A DNA stretch of 64,000 nt from SM23-32 sp964434535. GTDB taxonomy: Bacteria; Planctomycetota; Brocadiia; SM23-32. The position numbers and the translations under genes were made by a program. Position 1 is the stretch's first letter; each line of letters starts with the position of its first letter. The stretch covers positions 80,596-144,595 of the forward strand of contig CAYSWA010000005.1 in NCBI GenBank assembly GCA_964434535.1. Reading direction: 5' to 3'. Below, one piece after another: positions 41,521 through 48,763 of this stretch. Under the pieces are notes generated by a model. It was not told where the DNA came from. It made no database searches and saw only the letters and a list, made by a program, of their open reading frames with translations.

Positions 41521-42309
41521 GTGAGAGACGCCCCGCCCTACGGCCCCGAGATCGCCCGCGTCTACGACCTGATCGTCTACGGTCAGGAAGACGTTGAGGC
41601 CGACGAGGCGGAGGTCGCCTTCCTGGAGCGGGCCTTCCGCGAGGCGGCCCGCCGGCCGGTGCGGCAGGTGCTCGACGCGGGCTGCGGCACCGGGCCGTAC
41701 CTGATCGGCCTGGCGCGCGCCGGCTACGCGCTTAGCGGACTCGACAGCAGCCCGGCCATGCTGGAGGAATGCCGCCGCAAGCTGAAGCGCCGGGGCCTCG
41801 ACGCCGAGCTGCGCGAGGGCGACCTGGAGTCCCTCGACCTGGCCGGGGCCTGCGACGCCCTGCTCTGCACCGGCTCGGTCATCTGCTACCTGCTCGAGAC
41901 GGAGCGGATCGTGGCCGCGCTCAAGCGCCTCCGCCGCGCGCTGCGGCCCGGCGGGCTGCTCGCGCTGGAGAACGACAACTTCCTCGGCCAGTGGCAGATG
42001 TTCGGCGAGACGCACAGGACGCGCTACGAGGGCGAAGCGCTCCAGGTTGACTACGAGGACAGGCGCGACTACGACGACTTCGCCTCGGTCTTCCACATCC
42101 GCAGCAGCGTGCGGGCGCGCGAGGGCGGGCGGACGTGGCAGGCGCGGGCGCACGAGCGGCTCCGCGTGATGACCGTCGGCGAGATGACGGCCTACCTGGA
42201 GCGGGCGGGCTTCGCCGAGGTGGCCGCCTACCCGGGCTTCGGCTTCGAGGGTGCGGACGCCGCCTCGGCCGAGCAGATGGTCTTCCTCGCCGTCCGCCCG
42301 GCGGAGTGA
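41521..42309 (+). CDS. Class I SAM-dependent methyltransferase
   Basis: 262 residues. SAM motif I is QVLDAGCGTGPYLIGLARAG near residue 50, then GLDSSPAMLEECRRKL, and a late beta hairpin region ending EQMVFLAVRP. Similar to small-molecule methyltransferases of the UbiE/Methyltransf_25 kind. GTG start 7 bases after the preceding methyltransferase, so the two are co-transcribed. Substrate not assignable. Confidence 0.8.
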   Translation: MRDAPPYGPEIARVYDLIVYGQEDVEADEAEVAFLERAFREAARRPVRQVLDAGCGTGPYLIGLARAGYALSGLDSSPAMLEECRRKLKRRGLDAELREGDLESLDLAGACDALLCTGSVICYLLETERIVAALKRLRRALRPGGLLALENDNFLGQWQMFGETHRTRYEGEALQVDYEDRRDYDDFASVFHIRSSVRAREGGRTWQARAHERLRVMTVGEMTAYLERAGFAEVAAYPGFGFEGADAASAEQMVFLAVRPAE

Positions 42310-42375
42310 CGGCCACGGGCGTCGCCTGTGCGTCAGCCGCCTGCCGCGCGGAGCGTGGCACGGGCTCGGCCCGTA

Positions 42376-42405
42376 ACCCGAGACCCAAGACGCGAGACCC
42401 GAGAC
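42376..42405. repeat. GAGACCC-word repeat
   Basis: ACCCGAGACCCAAGACGCG followed by AGACCCGAGAC: degenerate 7- to 8-base words, an inverse relative of 25959-25984. A TGGCACGGGCTCGGCCCGT palindrome just upstream (about 42357-42375) resembles the core of the MITE-like element. Confidence 0.45.
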
Positions 42406-42444
42406 AGCGCCCGGCGCCCCTTTCGCCGCTCCGTCGCCGGGCGC

Positions 42445-42450
42445 TATAAT
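42445..42450 (+). promoter_or_regulatory. Possible -10 box of the PurO-like gene
   Basis: TATAAT about 30 bases before the start codon. The sequence 17 bases upstream of it (TTCGCC) is a poor -35 box. Confidence 0.35.
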
Positions 42451-42479
42451 CGCCGGCGCCCATGCCGAAGGAGGCGGCC

Positions 42480-43226
42480 ATGGACCTGGAAGCCATCGCC
42501 CGCGACAACATGGCGGCACTCCGCGCGAACCCCTACCCCGGGCGCGGGATCGTCGTCGGCCTCACCCCCGACGCCCGCTGCTACGTGCAGGTCTACTGGA
42601 TCATGGGGCGCAGCCCGAACAGCCGCAACCGCGTGCTGGTCGGCGACAACGAGCTGGTGCGCACCGCGCCCCACGACAAATCGAGGGTCGAGGACCCGGC
42701 GCTGATCATCTACAACTGCGCACGCAGCCGGGGCGCGGCCCAGCACATCGTCTCCAACGGCAACCAGACCGACACGATCTACGAGGCGCTCGACTGCGGC
42801 GCCACCTTCGCGCAGGCGCTCGAGACGCGCGCCTTCGAGCCCGACGCCCCCCACTACACCCCGCGCATCGCCGCCCTGGTGGACCTCGACGACGGGGGCT
42901 GCGCCTACCGGCTGGCGGTCCTGAAGTCCGTCGGCGGCAGCCCCGAGCACTGCACGCGGCAGTTCTTCGCCTACGAGGCCGCCCTGCCCGGCTACGGGCA
43001 CTGCATCCACACTTACGCCGACGACGGCGATCCCCTCCCCCCCTTCGAGGGCGAGCCCTACCTGGTCGAGACGCGCGACGGCATCAACGCGCTGGCCGAG
43101 CTCTACTGGGACGCGCTCAGCGCCGAGAACCGGGTCGCCCTGCTGGCGAAGTTCATCGAGGCCGAGACGGGCCAGCCGACCGTGAAGATCATCAACCGCC
43201 ACGAGGGCCCGGCGTGGGGGGCGTGA
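42480..43226 (+). CDS. IMP cyclohydrolase-like protein (PurO family)
   Basis: 248 residues of the PurO/IMP_cyclohyd family, which in archaea closes the purine ring (FAICAR to IMP). Seen: NPYPGRGIVVGLTPDARCYV near the N-terminus, VQVYWIMGRSPNSRNRVL and YPALIIYNC-like DPALIIYNCARSRG. Bacteria normally use PurH; bacterial members of this family may have that or a drifted role. A strong AAGGAGGCGGCC ribosome binding site fixes ATG 42480 over an ATG 18 bases earlier. Two bases before the next gene. Confidence 0.8.
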   Translation: MDLEAIARDNMAALRANPYPGRGIVVGLTPDARCYVQVYWIMGRSPNSRNRVLVGDNELVRTAPHDKSRVEDPALIIYNCARSRGAAQHIVSNGNQTDTIYEALDCGATFAQALETRAFEPDAPHYTPRIAALVDLDDGGCAYRLAVLKSVGGSPEHCTRQFFAYEAALPGYGHCIHTYADDGDPLPPFEGEPYLVETRDGINALAELYWDALSAENRVALLAKFIEAETGQPTVKIINRHEGPAWGA

Positions 43227-43228
43227 GG

Positions 43229-43849
43229 ATGAGCGGGGAGCCGGACTACCCGGAGGAGGCGCGGCGGGCGCTGCCGGCGGACGAGGCGGAGCTGCTCGGG
43301 CTGCTCTGCGAGTTCACCGACCGGCGGCTGGAGGCGGCCGGGCGCGAACGTGAGCGCATCGAGCGGCTCGCCGCCGAGGCCGAGCTGGCCGCGGCGCTCC
43401 ACGCCTTCCTGCGCGAGGCGTGGGAGGCGCTGGACGGCCTGGCGCGCGAGGTGAACCTGGTGATGCACCACGTCCGCCCCGACGCCGGCCTGGAGCCACC
43501 GCTCCAGATGAGCCGCCAGTGCACCCTCTACACCGTGCGGCTGAGCCTGCGCGAGGGGCCGGCCGCCGACCATCCCGTAAGCCGCCTGCTCTGGGACGGC
43601 ACGCGGGAGGAGGCGCCGGCCGGCTACCGGCGGCTCAGCTTCCTCTACAACCTGAGCCGCTTCGTCCCCCTGCCGCTGCCCGAGGGCGGCCTGCCCGGGG
43701 CGCAGGACGTGCCGCCGTGCCTGCAAGCCTTGGTCAGGCCGGCGGAGGTCGACCGCTGCGACCCCCGCGAGGGGACCGGCGAGGTATTGGACTGGCTGCG
43801 CGGCTTCATCGCCGACGCACGAGCCCTGCTCGCCCGCTCGATGCCGTAG
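43229..43849 (+). CDS. Hypothetical protein
   Basis: 206 residues. The first half is helical and Glu/Arg-rich, likely a coiled coil (ERERIERLAAEAELAAALHA). The second half contains RLSFLYNLSRFVPLPLPEGG. No membrane segment and no catalytic motif I recognise. ATG 43229 comes two bases after the PurO-like stop, implying co-transcription. Convergent with hcp, 13 bases apart. Unknown function. Confidence 0.6.
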   Translation: MSGEPDYPEEARRALPADEAELLGLLCEFTDRRLEAAGRERERIERLAAEAELAAALHAFLREAWEALDGLAREVNLVMHHVRPDAGLEPPLQMSRQCTLYTVRLSLREGPAADHPVSRLLWDGTREEAPAGYRRLSFLYNLSRFVPLPLPEGGLPGAQDVPPCLQALVRPAEVDRCDPREGTGEVLDWLRGFIADARALLARSMP

Positions 43850-43862
43850 CCGGCCGCTCGCC

Positions 43863-45506
43863 TCAGCCGAGCACGGCCGCCAGGTCCTCCTGCGGCGTCG
43901 AGATCGGCATGACGTTGAACTTCTCCGCCAGCACCTTCAGCGCCGCCGGGCTGACGAAGGCCGGCAGAGTCGGCCCGAGCCGGATGTCCCGGATGCCGAG
44001 GTGGAAAAGCGTCAGCAGGATCGCCACCGCCTTCTGCTCGTACCAGGACAGAATCAGCGATAGCGGCAGCTCGTTGACCTCGGCCTCGAACACGTCGGCG
44101 AGCGCCAGCGCGATCTGGATGGCGGAGTAGGAGTCGTTGCACTGCCCCACGTCGAGCAGGCGGGGGATGCCGCCGATCTCGCCGAACTCCAGCTTGTTGA
44201 ACCGGTACTTGCCGCAGGCGAGGGTGAGGATAACGCAGTCGTCCGGGACGGCCTGGGCCAGCTCGGTGTAGTAGTTGCGGCCGGGCTTGGCGCCGTCGCA
44301 TCCGCCGATCAGGAAGAAGTGCCTCACCGCGCCGTCCTTGACCGCCTGGACCACCTGGTCGGCGACGCCCATCACGGCGTTGTGCCCGAAGCCGACCAGG
44401 ATCTTCTTCTGCGGGGCGTCCTCGGCGAAGCCTTCCGCCGCGAGCGCGGCCTCGATGACGGGCGTGAAGTCGCGCCCGTCGATGTGCGGGATGTCGGGCC
44501 AGCCCGTGACCCCGCTGGTGAAGATGCGGTCGGCGTAGCTGTCCTTCGGCTTCTGGAGGCAGTTGGTGGTCATCAGGATGGCGCCGGGGAACTCGTCGAA
44601 CTCCTGGCGCTGGTCCTGCCACGCGCCGCCGTAGTTGCCGACGAGGTGGTCGTGCTTGTTCAGCTCGGGATAGCCGTGGCAGGGGAGCATCTCGCCGTGG
44701 GTGTAGACGTTGATGCCCTTGCCCCGGGTCTGCTGGAGCAGGTCGGCCAGGTCGCGCAGGTCGTGGCCGGAGACCACGATGCACTTGCCCGCCACCGGGG
44801 TGACGCGCACCTCCGTCGGCTCGGGGTGGCCGTAGGCGCCGGTGTTGGCCGCATCGAGCAGCTCCATGGCCTTCAGGTTCAGCTCGCCGGCCTCCAGGGC
44901 CTTGCCGAAGAGCTCGTCGGCATCGGTCGGGCGCGTGGCCAGGTAGTTCAGCAGCGAGTGGAGCATGCCGTACGCCTCGTCGTCCTCGCCGCCGAGCCGC
45001 TGGGCGTGGTCCAGGTAGGCGCAGGCGCCCTTGGCGCCGTAGGTGATCAGCTCCTGGAGCCCCGTCACCGTCTCGCCGAGCTCCTCGATGCGGTTCTGGA
45101 TGGTGACGTCCTCGCCCTGGCGGATCAGCTCGTCCATGTCGCCGGCGGGCGTCCACTGGGCGGCCTCGGTCAGCTCATGGGGCTGCCGGCCCGCCTCCTC
45201 GCAGGCCCGCTCGCACATCTCCTTCGCCCGGTCGCGCAGCTCGGCCGCGCGGTGGATCATCTCCGCCAGGTCGCCCGGGTCGAAGTTGGTGTTGGTCAGC
45301 GTCGCGAAGAGCGCCTCGGCGGTGAAGACGTTGATCTCGTCGTCGGTGGCGCCGAGCTGTCGTGCGCGGTCGGCGTACATCGAGACGGCCTTGACGCCGT
45401 AGACCAGCAGGTCCTGGAGCGCGGCCGTCTCGGGGTCCTTCCCGCAGACGCCGTGGGCGGTGCAGCCGCTTCCCTTCGCCGTCTGCTCGCACTGATAGCA
45501 GAACAT
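43863..45506 (-). CDS. hcp: Hybrid-cluster protein (NO/hydroxylamine reductase)
   Basis: 547-residue Hcp, which reduces NO or hydroxylamine at a hybrid Fe-S-O cluster and is linked to protein S-nitrosylation. The N-terminal cluster motif CYQCEQTAKGSGCTAHGVC (C-x2-C-x8-C-x5-C) is the class I [4Fe-4S] type of anaerobes. Later cluster regions include CFY-free LACGKYRFNK and HFFLIGGCDGAKPGRNYY. Start ATG 45506 is chosen since GAAGG lies 6 bases upstream; another ATG 6 bases earlier overlaps that site. Last gene of the rrf2-led stress operon. Confidence 0.97.
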   Translation of the reverse strand: MFCYQCEQTAKGSGCTAHGVCGKDPETAALQDLLVYGVKAVSMYADRARQLGATDDEINVFTAEALFATLTNTNFDPGDLAEMIHRAAELRDRAKEMCERACEEAGRQPHELTEAAQWTPAGDMDELIRQGEDVTIQNRIEELGETVTGLQELITYGAKGACAYLDHAQRLGGEDDEAYGMLHSLLNYLATRPTDADELFGKALEAGELNLKAMELLDAANTGAYGHPEPTEVRVTPVAGKCIVVSGHDLRDLADLLQQTRGKGINVYTHGEMLPCHGYPELNKHDHLVGNYGGAWQDQRQEFDEFPGAILMTTNCLQKPKDSYADRIFTSGVTGWPDIPHIDGRDFTPVIEAALAAEGFAEDAPQKKILVGFGHNAVMGVADQVVQAVKDGAVRHFFLIGGCDGAKPGRNYYTELAQAVPDDCVILTLACGKYRFNKLEFGEIGGIPRLLDVGQCNDSYSAIQIALALADVFEAEVNELPLSLILSWYEQKAVAILLTLFHLGIRDIRLGPTLPAFVSPAALKVLAEKFNVMPISTPQEDLAAVLG

Positions 45507-45557
45507 GTTCATCCTTCTGCGACCCTCCTATCGGTTGAGTTCCCTTCGGTTCGGTCC

Positions 45558-45815
45558 TCAGGCCGCCTCGGCCCGCTCGCGCACCATGGGGCGGTTGCAG
45601 CACCAGGGCTCGAACCGCCCCTCGCCTTGCTTGATCACGGCGATCTCGGCCCCGCAGACCGGGCAGTAGTAGAAGGCCACCCGCTCCCCAAGCGGGGCCA
45701 TCTCCCGGTTGCAGCAGCGTGGCCGGAACTCGCCGATCCGCTCCGCCAGCACCGTCGCCTCGGCCCCGCAGACCGGGCATCGGTAGAGCGTTCCCTTTGC
45801 GCCGCCGGCGTCCAT
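45558..45815 (-). CDS. Tandem desulforedoxin-like protein (two Fe(Cys)4 modules)
   Basis: 85 residues made of two near-identical modules: LYRCPVCGAEATVLAER with RCCNREM, then YYCPVCGAEIAVIKQG with WCCNRPM. Each has CxxC plus CC, the ligand set of desulforedoxin, the small FeS4 protein and N-domain of superoxide reductase. Both modules in one chain could mimic the desulforedoxin homodimer. Probably an electron carrier for hcp or the stress enzymes beside it. Its ATG shares one base with the TGA of the upstream single-module gene (TGATG). Confidence 0.85.
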   Translation of the reverse strand: MDAGGAKGTLYRCPVCGAEATVLAERIGEFRPRCCNREMAPLGERVAFYYCPVCGAEIAVIKQGEGRFEPWCCNRPMVRERAEAA

Positions 45816-46030
45816 CAGCCGTCCTCCGTGGTGGCGAGGCGGCTCGGCCCGACCTTGGCCATCGGCCGGCCGCAGCAGGTGAGCTGCATCACGCCGACGC
45901 CGCCGCGCGTGACCATCACCAGGTTCTCGCACTCGCGGCAGGCATAGGCCGCGCCGACCCGGATGGTCAGCGCCCGCTCCCAGTCCTCCAGGCTCCACTC
46001 CTCGGGGCCTATCTCTTCGTATTCGCCCAT
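45815..46030 (-). CDS. Single-module desulforedoxin-like protein
   Basis: 71 residues. An acidic N-terminal helix (MGEYEEIGPEEWSLEDWERA) is followed by one desulforedoxin-like module: AYACRECENLVMVTRGG and LTCCGRPMAKVG, with CxxC and CC. It is likely to bind one iron as Fe(Cys)4. It overlaps the tandem-module gene by one base and follows the RIC-like gene by 35. Redox carrier by context; no catalytic domain such as superoxide reductase is attached. Confidence 0.8.
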   Translation of the reverse strand: MGEYEEIGPEEWSLEDWERALTIRVGAAYACRECENLVMVTRGGVGVMQLTCCGRPMAKVGPSRLATTEDG

Positions 46031-46065
46031 GCTCCGGCCCTCGTGCGGGGCACTGCGCCGGCCGT

Positions 46066-46686
46066 TCAGACCGGCGCCTCCTCCTCCAGCGCGACGGCGC
46101 GGGGGAAGAGGATATTGTTCTCCAGGTGGATGTGCTCGTGCAGGTCGCCCTCCAGAGCCCGGAGCGCCTCGTAGAGCGCAGCGAAGCTCGGGCAGGCGTC
46201 CTGCGGCAGGCTGTAGTCGTCGGTCAGCTCGCGGAACCGCTCCAGGGCCTGCCCGGCGTCGTCGTGCTCGATGCGCATCTGCCGCACGGGGTTCTGCACC
46301 GTGATGCAGTGGATATGCGGTCGCGGGCCGCGGCCCTCGCGGTAGGCCTGGAGCCGGCGCACGTAGGGGAACAGGACCTGCTCCTCCTTCATCAGGTGCA
46401 TCTCGATCTCGGCGCGCAGCTCGCCGAAGACGCGCTCGACCTCCCCCAGCATCTCCCCGTGCGCCTCGGCGTGCGCCGCGCGCACCTTCGGGATCAGCTC
46501 CCCGAGCAGCACCAAATGCCGGCGCATGAACGCGTGGTGCCGGCGTTCGATGTGGTCGGCCAGCTCGGTCGGGCTCGCCTCCGACCAGTCGCGCCCCTCG
46601 CCCCCTTCGGCCGGCGCGTCCCGCGCACCGGGCTGCTCAACGGCCAGTTGACCCACGGGCACGTCTTCTGTCAAATGCACATTCAC
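46066..46686 (-). CDS. RIC/ScdA-like di-iron hemerythrin protein with shortened DUF542 domain
   Basis: 206 residues. RIC (YtfE/ScdA) proteins repair nitrosatively or oxidatively damaged Fe-S clusters. The hemerythrin four-helix domain is complete: ELADHIERRHHAFMRRH, MHLMKEEQVLFPYVRRL, MRIEHDDAG and HEHIHLENNILFPRA give the His/Glu di-iron ligands. The N-terminal DUF542 domain normally begins like TVGELVAEHPGA and then holds an FEK-x-GIDYCCGG core. Here VPVGQLAVEQPGARDAPAEG jumps straight to the helical domain, so the Cys core seems lost. Start GTG 46686 follows GGGGGGATCGAG. The upstream gap is filled by MITE copy C. Confidence 0.82.
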   Translation of the reverse strand: MNVHLTEDVPVGQLAVEQPGARDAPAEGGEGRDWSEASPTELADHIERRHHAFMRRHLVLLGELIPKVRAAHAEAHGEMLGEVERVFGELRAEIEMHLMKEEQVLFPYVRRLQAYREGRGPRPHIHCITVQNPVRQMRIEHDDAGQALERFRELTDDYSLPQDACPSFAALYEALRALEGDLHEHIHLENNILFPRAVALEEEAPV

Positions 46687-46711
46687 CTCGATCCCCCCAA
46701 CGTAGTGCTTC

Positions 46712-46814
46712 GTGACACTTGATTCTGGGAGTGTGGCATGGCCCTCCGGGCCAGAGGCCCGGCGGGAAGCCCGTGCCACCGAACCGCGCCCCATAATCTC
46801 AAGTGTCAGGGACC
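46712..46814 (-). repeat. MITE/REP-like element, copy C
   Basis: 103 bases in reverse orientation to copies A and B. On the minus strand it runs GGTCCCTGACACTTGAGATT to GAATCAAGTGTCAC, so the ends form an inverted repeat. The middle keeps GGTGGCACGGGCTTCC and GGCCATGCCACAC but has a different inner hairpin (GCCGGGCCTCTGGCCCGG). It lies between the ferredoxin and RIC-like genes and contains the ferredoxin stop codon (46806-46808). Confidence 0.75.
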
Positions 46815-47537
46815 AGTAGCCGCTTCGTCTTTGATCCGGCCGCGCACGTCGATGGTCACTTCCTCGATGGCCATGTCCCTGCCGCTCCGCTCGACCGCCC
46901 TCCGCGCCAGCGCCGTCAGGCCGAAGCAGCAGGGCACCTCCATGTGCGCGACGGCCAGCGAACGGACGCCGCTCGCCCGCAGGATCTCGGTCAGTTTGCG
47001 GGCATGGCCCGCGGCGTCGTCCAGCTTCGGGCAGGCGACCAGCAGCCGCCGGCCGGCGAGCAGCCGGGCGTGGAAGTCGGGCATGGCGAAGCCGACGCAG
47101 TCGGCCGCCAGCAGCAGGTCGGCCCCGTCCAGGAACGGGGCGCCCGCCGGCACCAGTCCGAGCTGCACCGGCCATTGGCGCAACGCGGACGGGCCTGTGG
47201 CGCGCGACGGGCCCCCTTTCGCTTCCTGCGTCTGCTCGGCGAAGCCGAACATGGCGGCGGCCGGGCAGCCCGCGTGGGCGGCCTCGTGCTCGGGCTCCCC
47301 CTCCAGGAGCGCGGCGACGGCCTCCCCGTCGAACTCCTCGGCCTCGCGCTCCACGATCGTGATCGCGTCCTGCGGGCATTCGCCCAGGCAAGCGCCGAGG
47401 CCGTCGCAGTAGCGCTCGCCGACCAGCCGCGCCTTGCCGCCGACGATGCGCAGCGCGCCCTCGGCGCAGGCCGGCACGCACTGGCCGCAGCCGTCGCAGT
47501 TCTCTTCGTCAATCTGCACGATCTTGCGTGTGGTCAT
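46806..47537 (-). CDS. Dicluster [4Fe-4S] ferredoxin-domain protein of hcp loci
   Basis: 243 residues. Two [4Fe-4S] motifs are at the N-terminus: CDGCGQCVPAC and CDGLGACLGEC. The C-terminal domain has LLVACPKLDDAAGHARKLTE and VRSLAVAHMEVPCCFGL, the pattern of ferredoxin-like proteins commonly found beside hcp in anaerobes; by inference it passes electrons to Hcp. Its last two codons and TGA (GP then stop) fall inside MITE copy C, so the original C-terminus may have differed. It follows the HD gene by 21 bases. Confidence 0.85.
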   Translation of the reverse strand: MTTRKIVQIDEENCDGCGQCVPACAEGALRIVGGKARLVGERYCDGLGACLGECPQDAITIVEREAEEFDGEAVAALLEGEPEHEAAHAGCPAAAMFGFAEQTQEAKGGPSRATGPSALRQWPVQLGLVPAGAPFLDGADLLLAADCVGFAMPDFHARLLAGRRLLVACPKLDDAAGHARKLTEILRASGVRSLAVAHMEVPCCFGLTALARRAVERSGRDMAIEEVTIDVRGRIKDEAATGP

Positions 47538-47558
47538 GTCTCTCGGTCTGTGCTGTGC

Positions 47559-48098
47559 TCAGAGCATCTCGGCGCCGATGCGTCGCGCCGGTTCGGTCAG
47601 TGCTTCGCGGGCCAGCCTCTGCCGTCGGTCGGGCGCGCCCGCCTCGCCCAGGTTCACGATCAGGTCGGCGTCGAAGAGCGGCGCGCCGTTCGGCGTGTCC
47701 ATCGCCTCGCGCTCGTGGTGGTGCTCGATCAGCGCCAGGGCCTCATCCCGCGCCTCCGGCGGCAGGTCGAGGTCGGCCAGCAGGTCGCGCGCCAGGCGGC
47801 GTCCCCCCTGCCCGTGGGCGGAGTCGGGATCGGCCGACGGGATCGCCCGGCCGATGTCGTGCAAGATCGCCGCCGGCACCAGCACCTGTGGGTCGGCCCC
47901 TGTCTCGGTGCCGATCCGCTCGGCCACGCGGAGCACGTCCAGGGCGTGCTCGACCTTGTGGCGGTCCGCGCCGAAGGTGCGCCGCATCCGCTCGGTCAGC
48001 ACCTCCCGCATCCGCGCCAGCCGGGCGTCGTCCTCGGCGCGCCACGTGCGGCCGGCCGGCGCCTGCCCTTCTCGCTCCGCCTCCGCTGCCCCACTCAT
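47559..48098 (-). CDS. HD-domain phosphohydrolase
   Basis: 179 residues. HD-superfamily metal ligands: H in KVEHALDVLRVAERIG, the HD pair in PAAILHDIGRAIPS, and LALIEHHHERE, with a later Asp in LFDADLIVNLGEAG. Small HD proteins hydrolyse nucleotides or phosphoesters, and similar ones often accompany hcp and ferredoxin genes in anaerobes. Start MSGAAEAERE at 48098 overlaps the rrf2 stop by 4 bases, so it is translationally coupled to the regulator. Substrate unknown. Confidence 0.82.
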   Translation of the reverse strand: MSGAAEAEREGQAPAGRTWRAEDDARLARMREVLTERMRRTFGADRHKVEHALDVLRVAERIGTETGADPQVLVPAAILHDIGRAIPSADPDSAHGQGGRRLARDLLADLDLPPEARDEALALIEHHHEREAMDTPNGAPLFDADLIVNLGEAGAPDRRQRLAREALTEPARRIGAEML

Positions 48099-48520
48099 CG
48101 CTTCGCCCCTTCCGGTTTGCGGCTGTCGCGCACGACTTCCGCCAGGCTCATCTCGGCCAGCTTGCCGGTCAGCTCCCGCTGAAGGACGGCCAGCCGGCGC
48201 CGCAGCGGGCAGTGCGGCGCGGCCCGGCAGACGCCCGGCTCTCCGAAGCACTCGTTGACGACCAGCGGCCCCTGCATCGCCTCCACCACGTCCAGGAAGC
48301 TGATCCGCTCGGCCGGCCGGGCCAGCTTGTAGCCCCCGGCGGGCCCCTGCCGGCTCTCGACGATGCCGGCCGCGTGGAGGCGCTGCATGATCTTGCGCAG
48401 GAACAGCTCCGGCACTTCTTCGCCCTCGGCCAGCGCGCTGACCGGCGCCACCTCCCCGGCCAGGGCCAGCGATCGCAGCGCCCGCAGCGCGTAATCGGTG
48501 TCCCGGTTGATGATCGCCAT
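48095..48520 (-). CDS. Rrf2 family regulator (NsrR/IscR-like) of the stress operon
   Basis: 141 residues. Winged helix: INRDTDYALRALRSLAL, recognition helix VPELFLRKIMQRLH, wing SRQGPAGGYKLARP. Three conserved cysteines (C91, C98, C104; ECFGEPGVCRAAPHC) form the Fe-S site pattern. As first gene of an operon ending in hcp, an NsrR-like role, sensing NO through its cluster, is the best guess. It differs from the other Rrf2 at 13059, which has an extra Cys. The palindromic operator and promoter just upstream suggest autorepression. Confidence 0.87.
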   Translation of the reverse strand: MAIINRDTDYALRALRSLALAGEVAPVSALAEGEEVPELFLRKIMQRLHAAGIVESRQGPAGGYKLARPAERISFLDVVEAMQGPLVVNECFGEPGVCRAAPHCPLRRRLAVLQRELTGKLAEMSLAEVVRDSRKPEGAKR

Positions 48521-48521
48521 G

Positions 48522-48577
48522 CCTATAGGGCCTTATCAGTCTTATAGGATTATATCCGTCCTGTATGGCCTTGTCAA
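48522..48577 (-). promoter_or_regulatory. Consensus promoter with palindromic operator for the stress operon
   Basis: Minus-strand TTGACA (48572-48577), exactly 17 bases, TATAAT (48549-48554): a perfect consensus promoter. Between it and the start codon lies CCTATAAGACTGATAAGG (48531-48548), an imperfect dyad, and a second CCTATAGG palindrome (48522-48529). These overlap the expected transcription start, the place for an Rrf2 repressor. Confidence 0.8.
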
Positions 48578-48629
48578 GTCGAATCCCAGCGAGAAAACGC
48601 GCGGCGGCCGCGGGCACGGGCCCCGGGCC

Positions 48630-48763
48630 GTTCGAGTGCTCCACCGAGGAGCGGTGGTTCCAGGTGAGCGACGGCACCGTGCGCGCGCCTTCGAGCTGAG
48701 CGAGCTCACGCCGCAGATCGCCTTCCGACGCTACCGCTGGGGCCTGCTGCGGCTGGCGCAGTA
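48630..48763 (+). pseudogene. Frameshifted remnant of an unidentified gene
   Basis: One frame reads GPFECSTEERWFQVSDGTVR and then stops. A second frame continues with FELSELTPQIAFRRYRWGLL before TAA at 48761-48763. Together they look like the broken 3' end of a protein gene. No start or ribosome binding site fits, and the end overlaps the VanZ-like gene on the other strand. Family not recognised; composition-based and uncertain. Confidence 0.3.
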
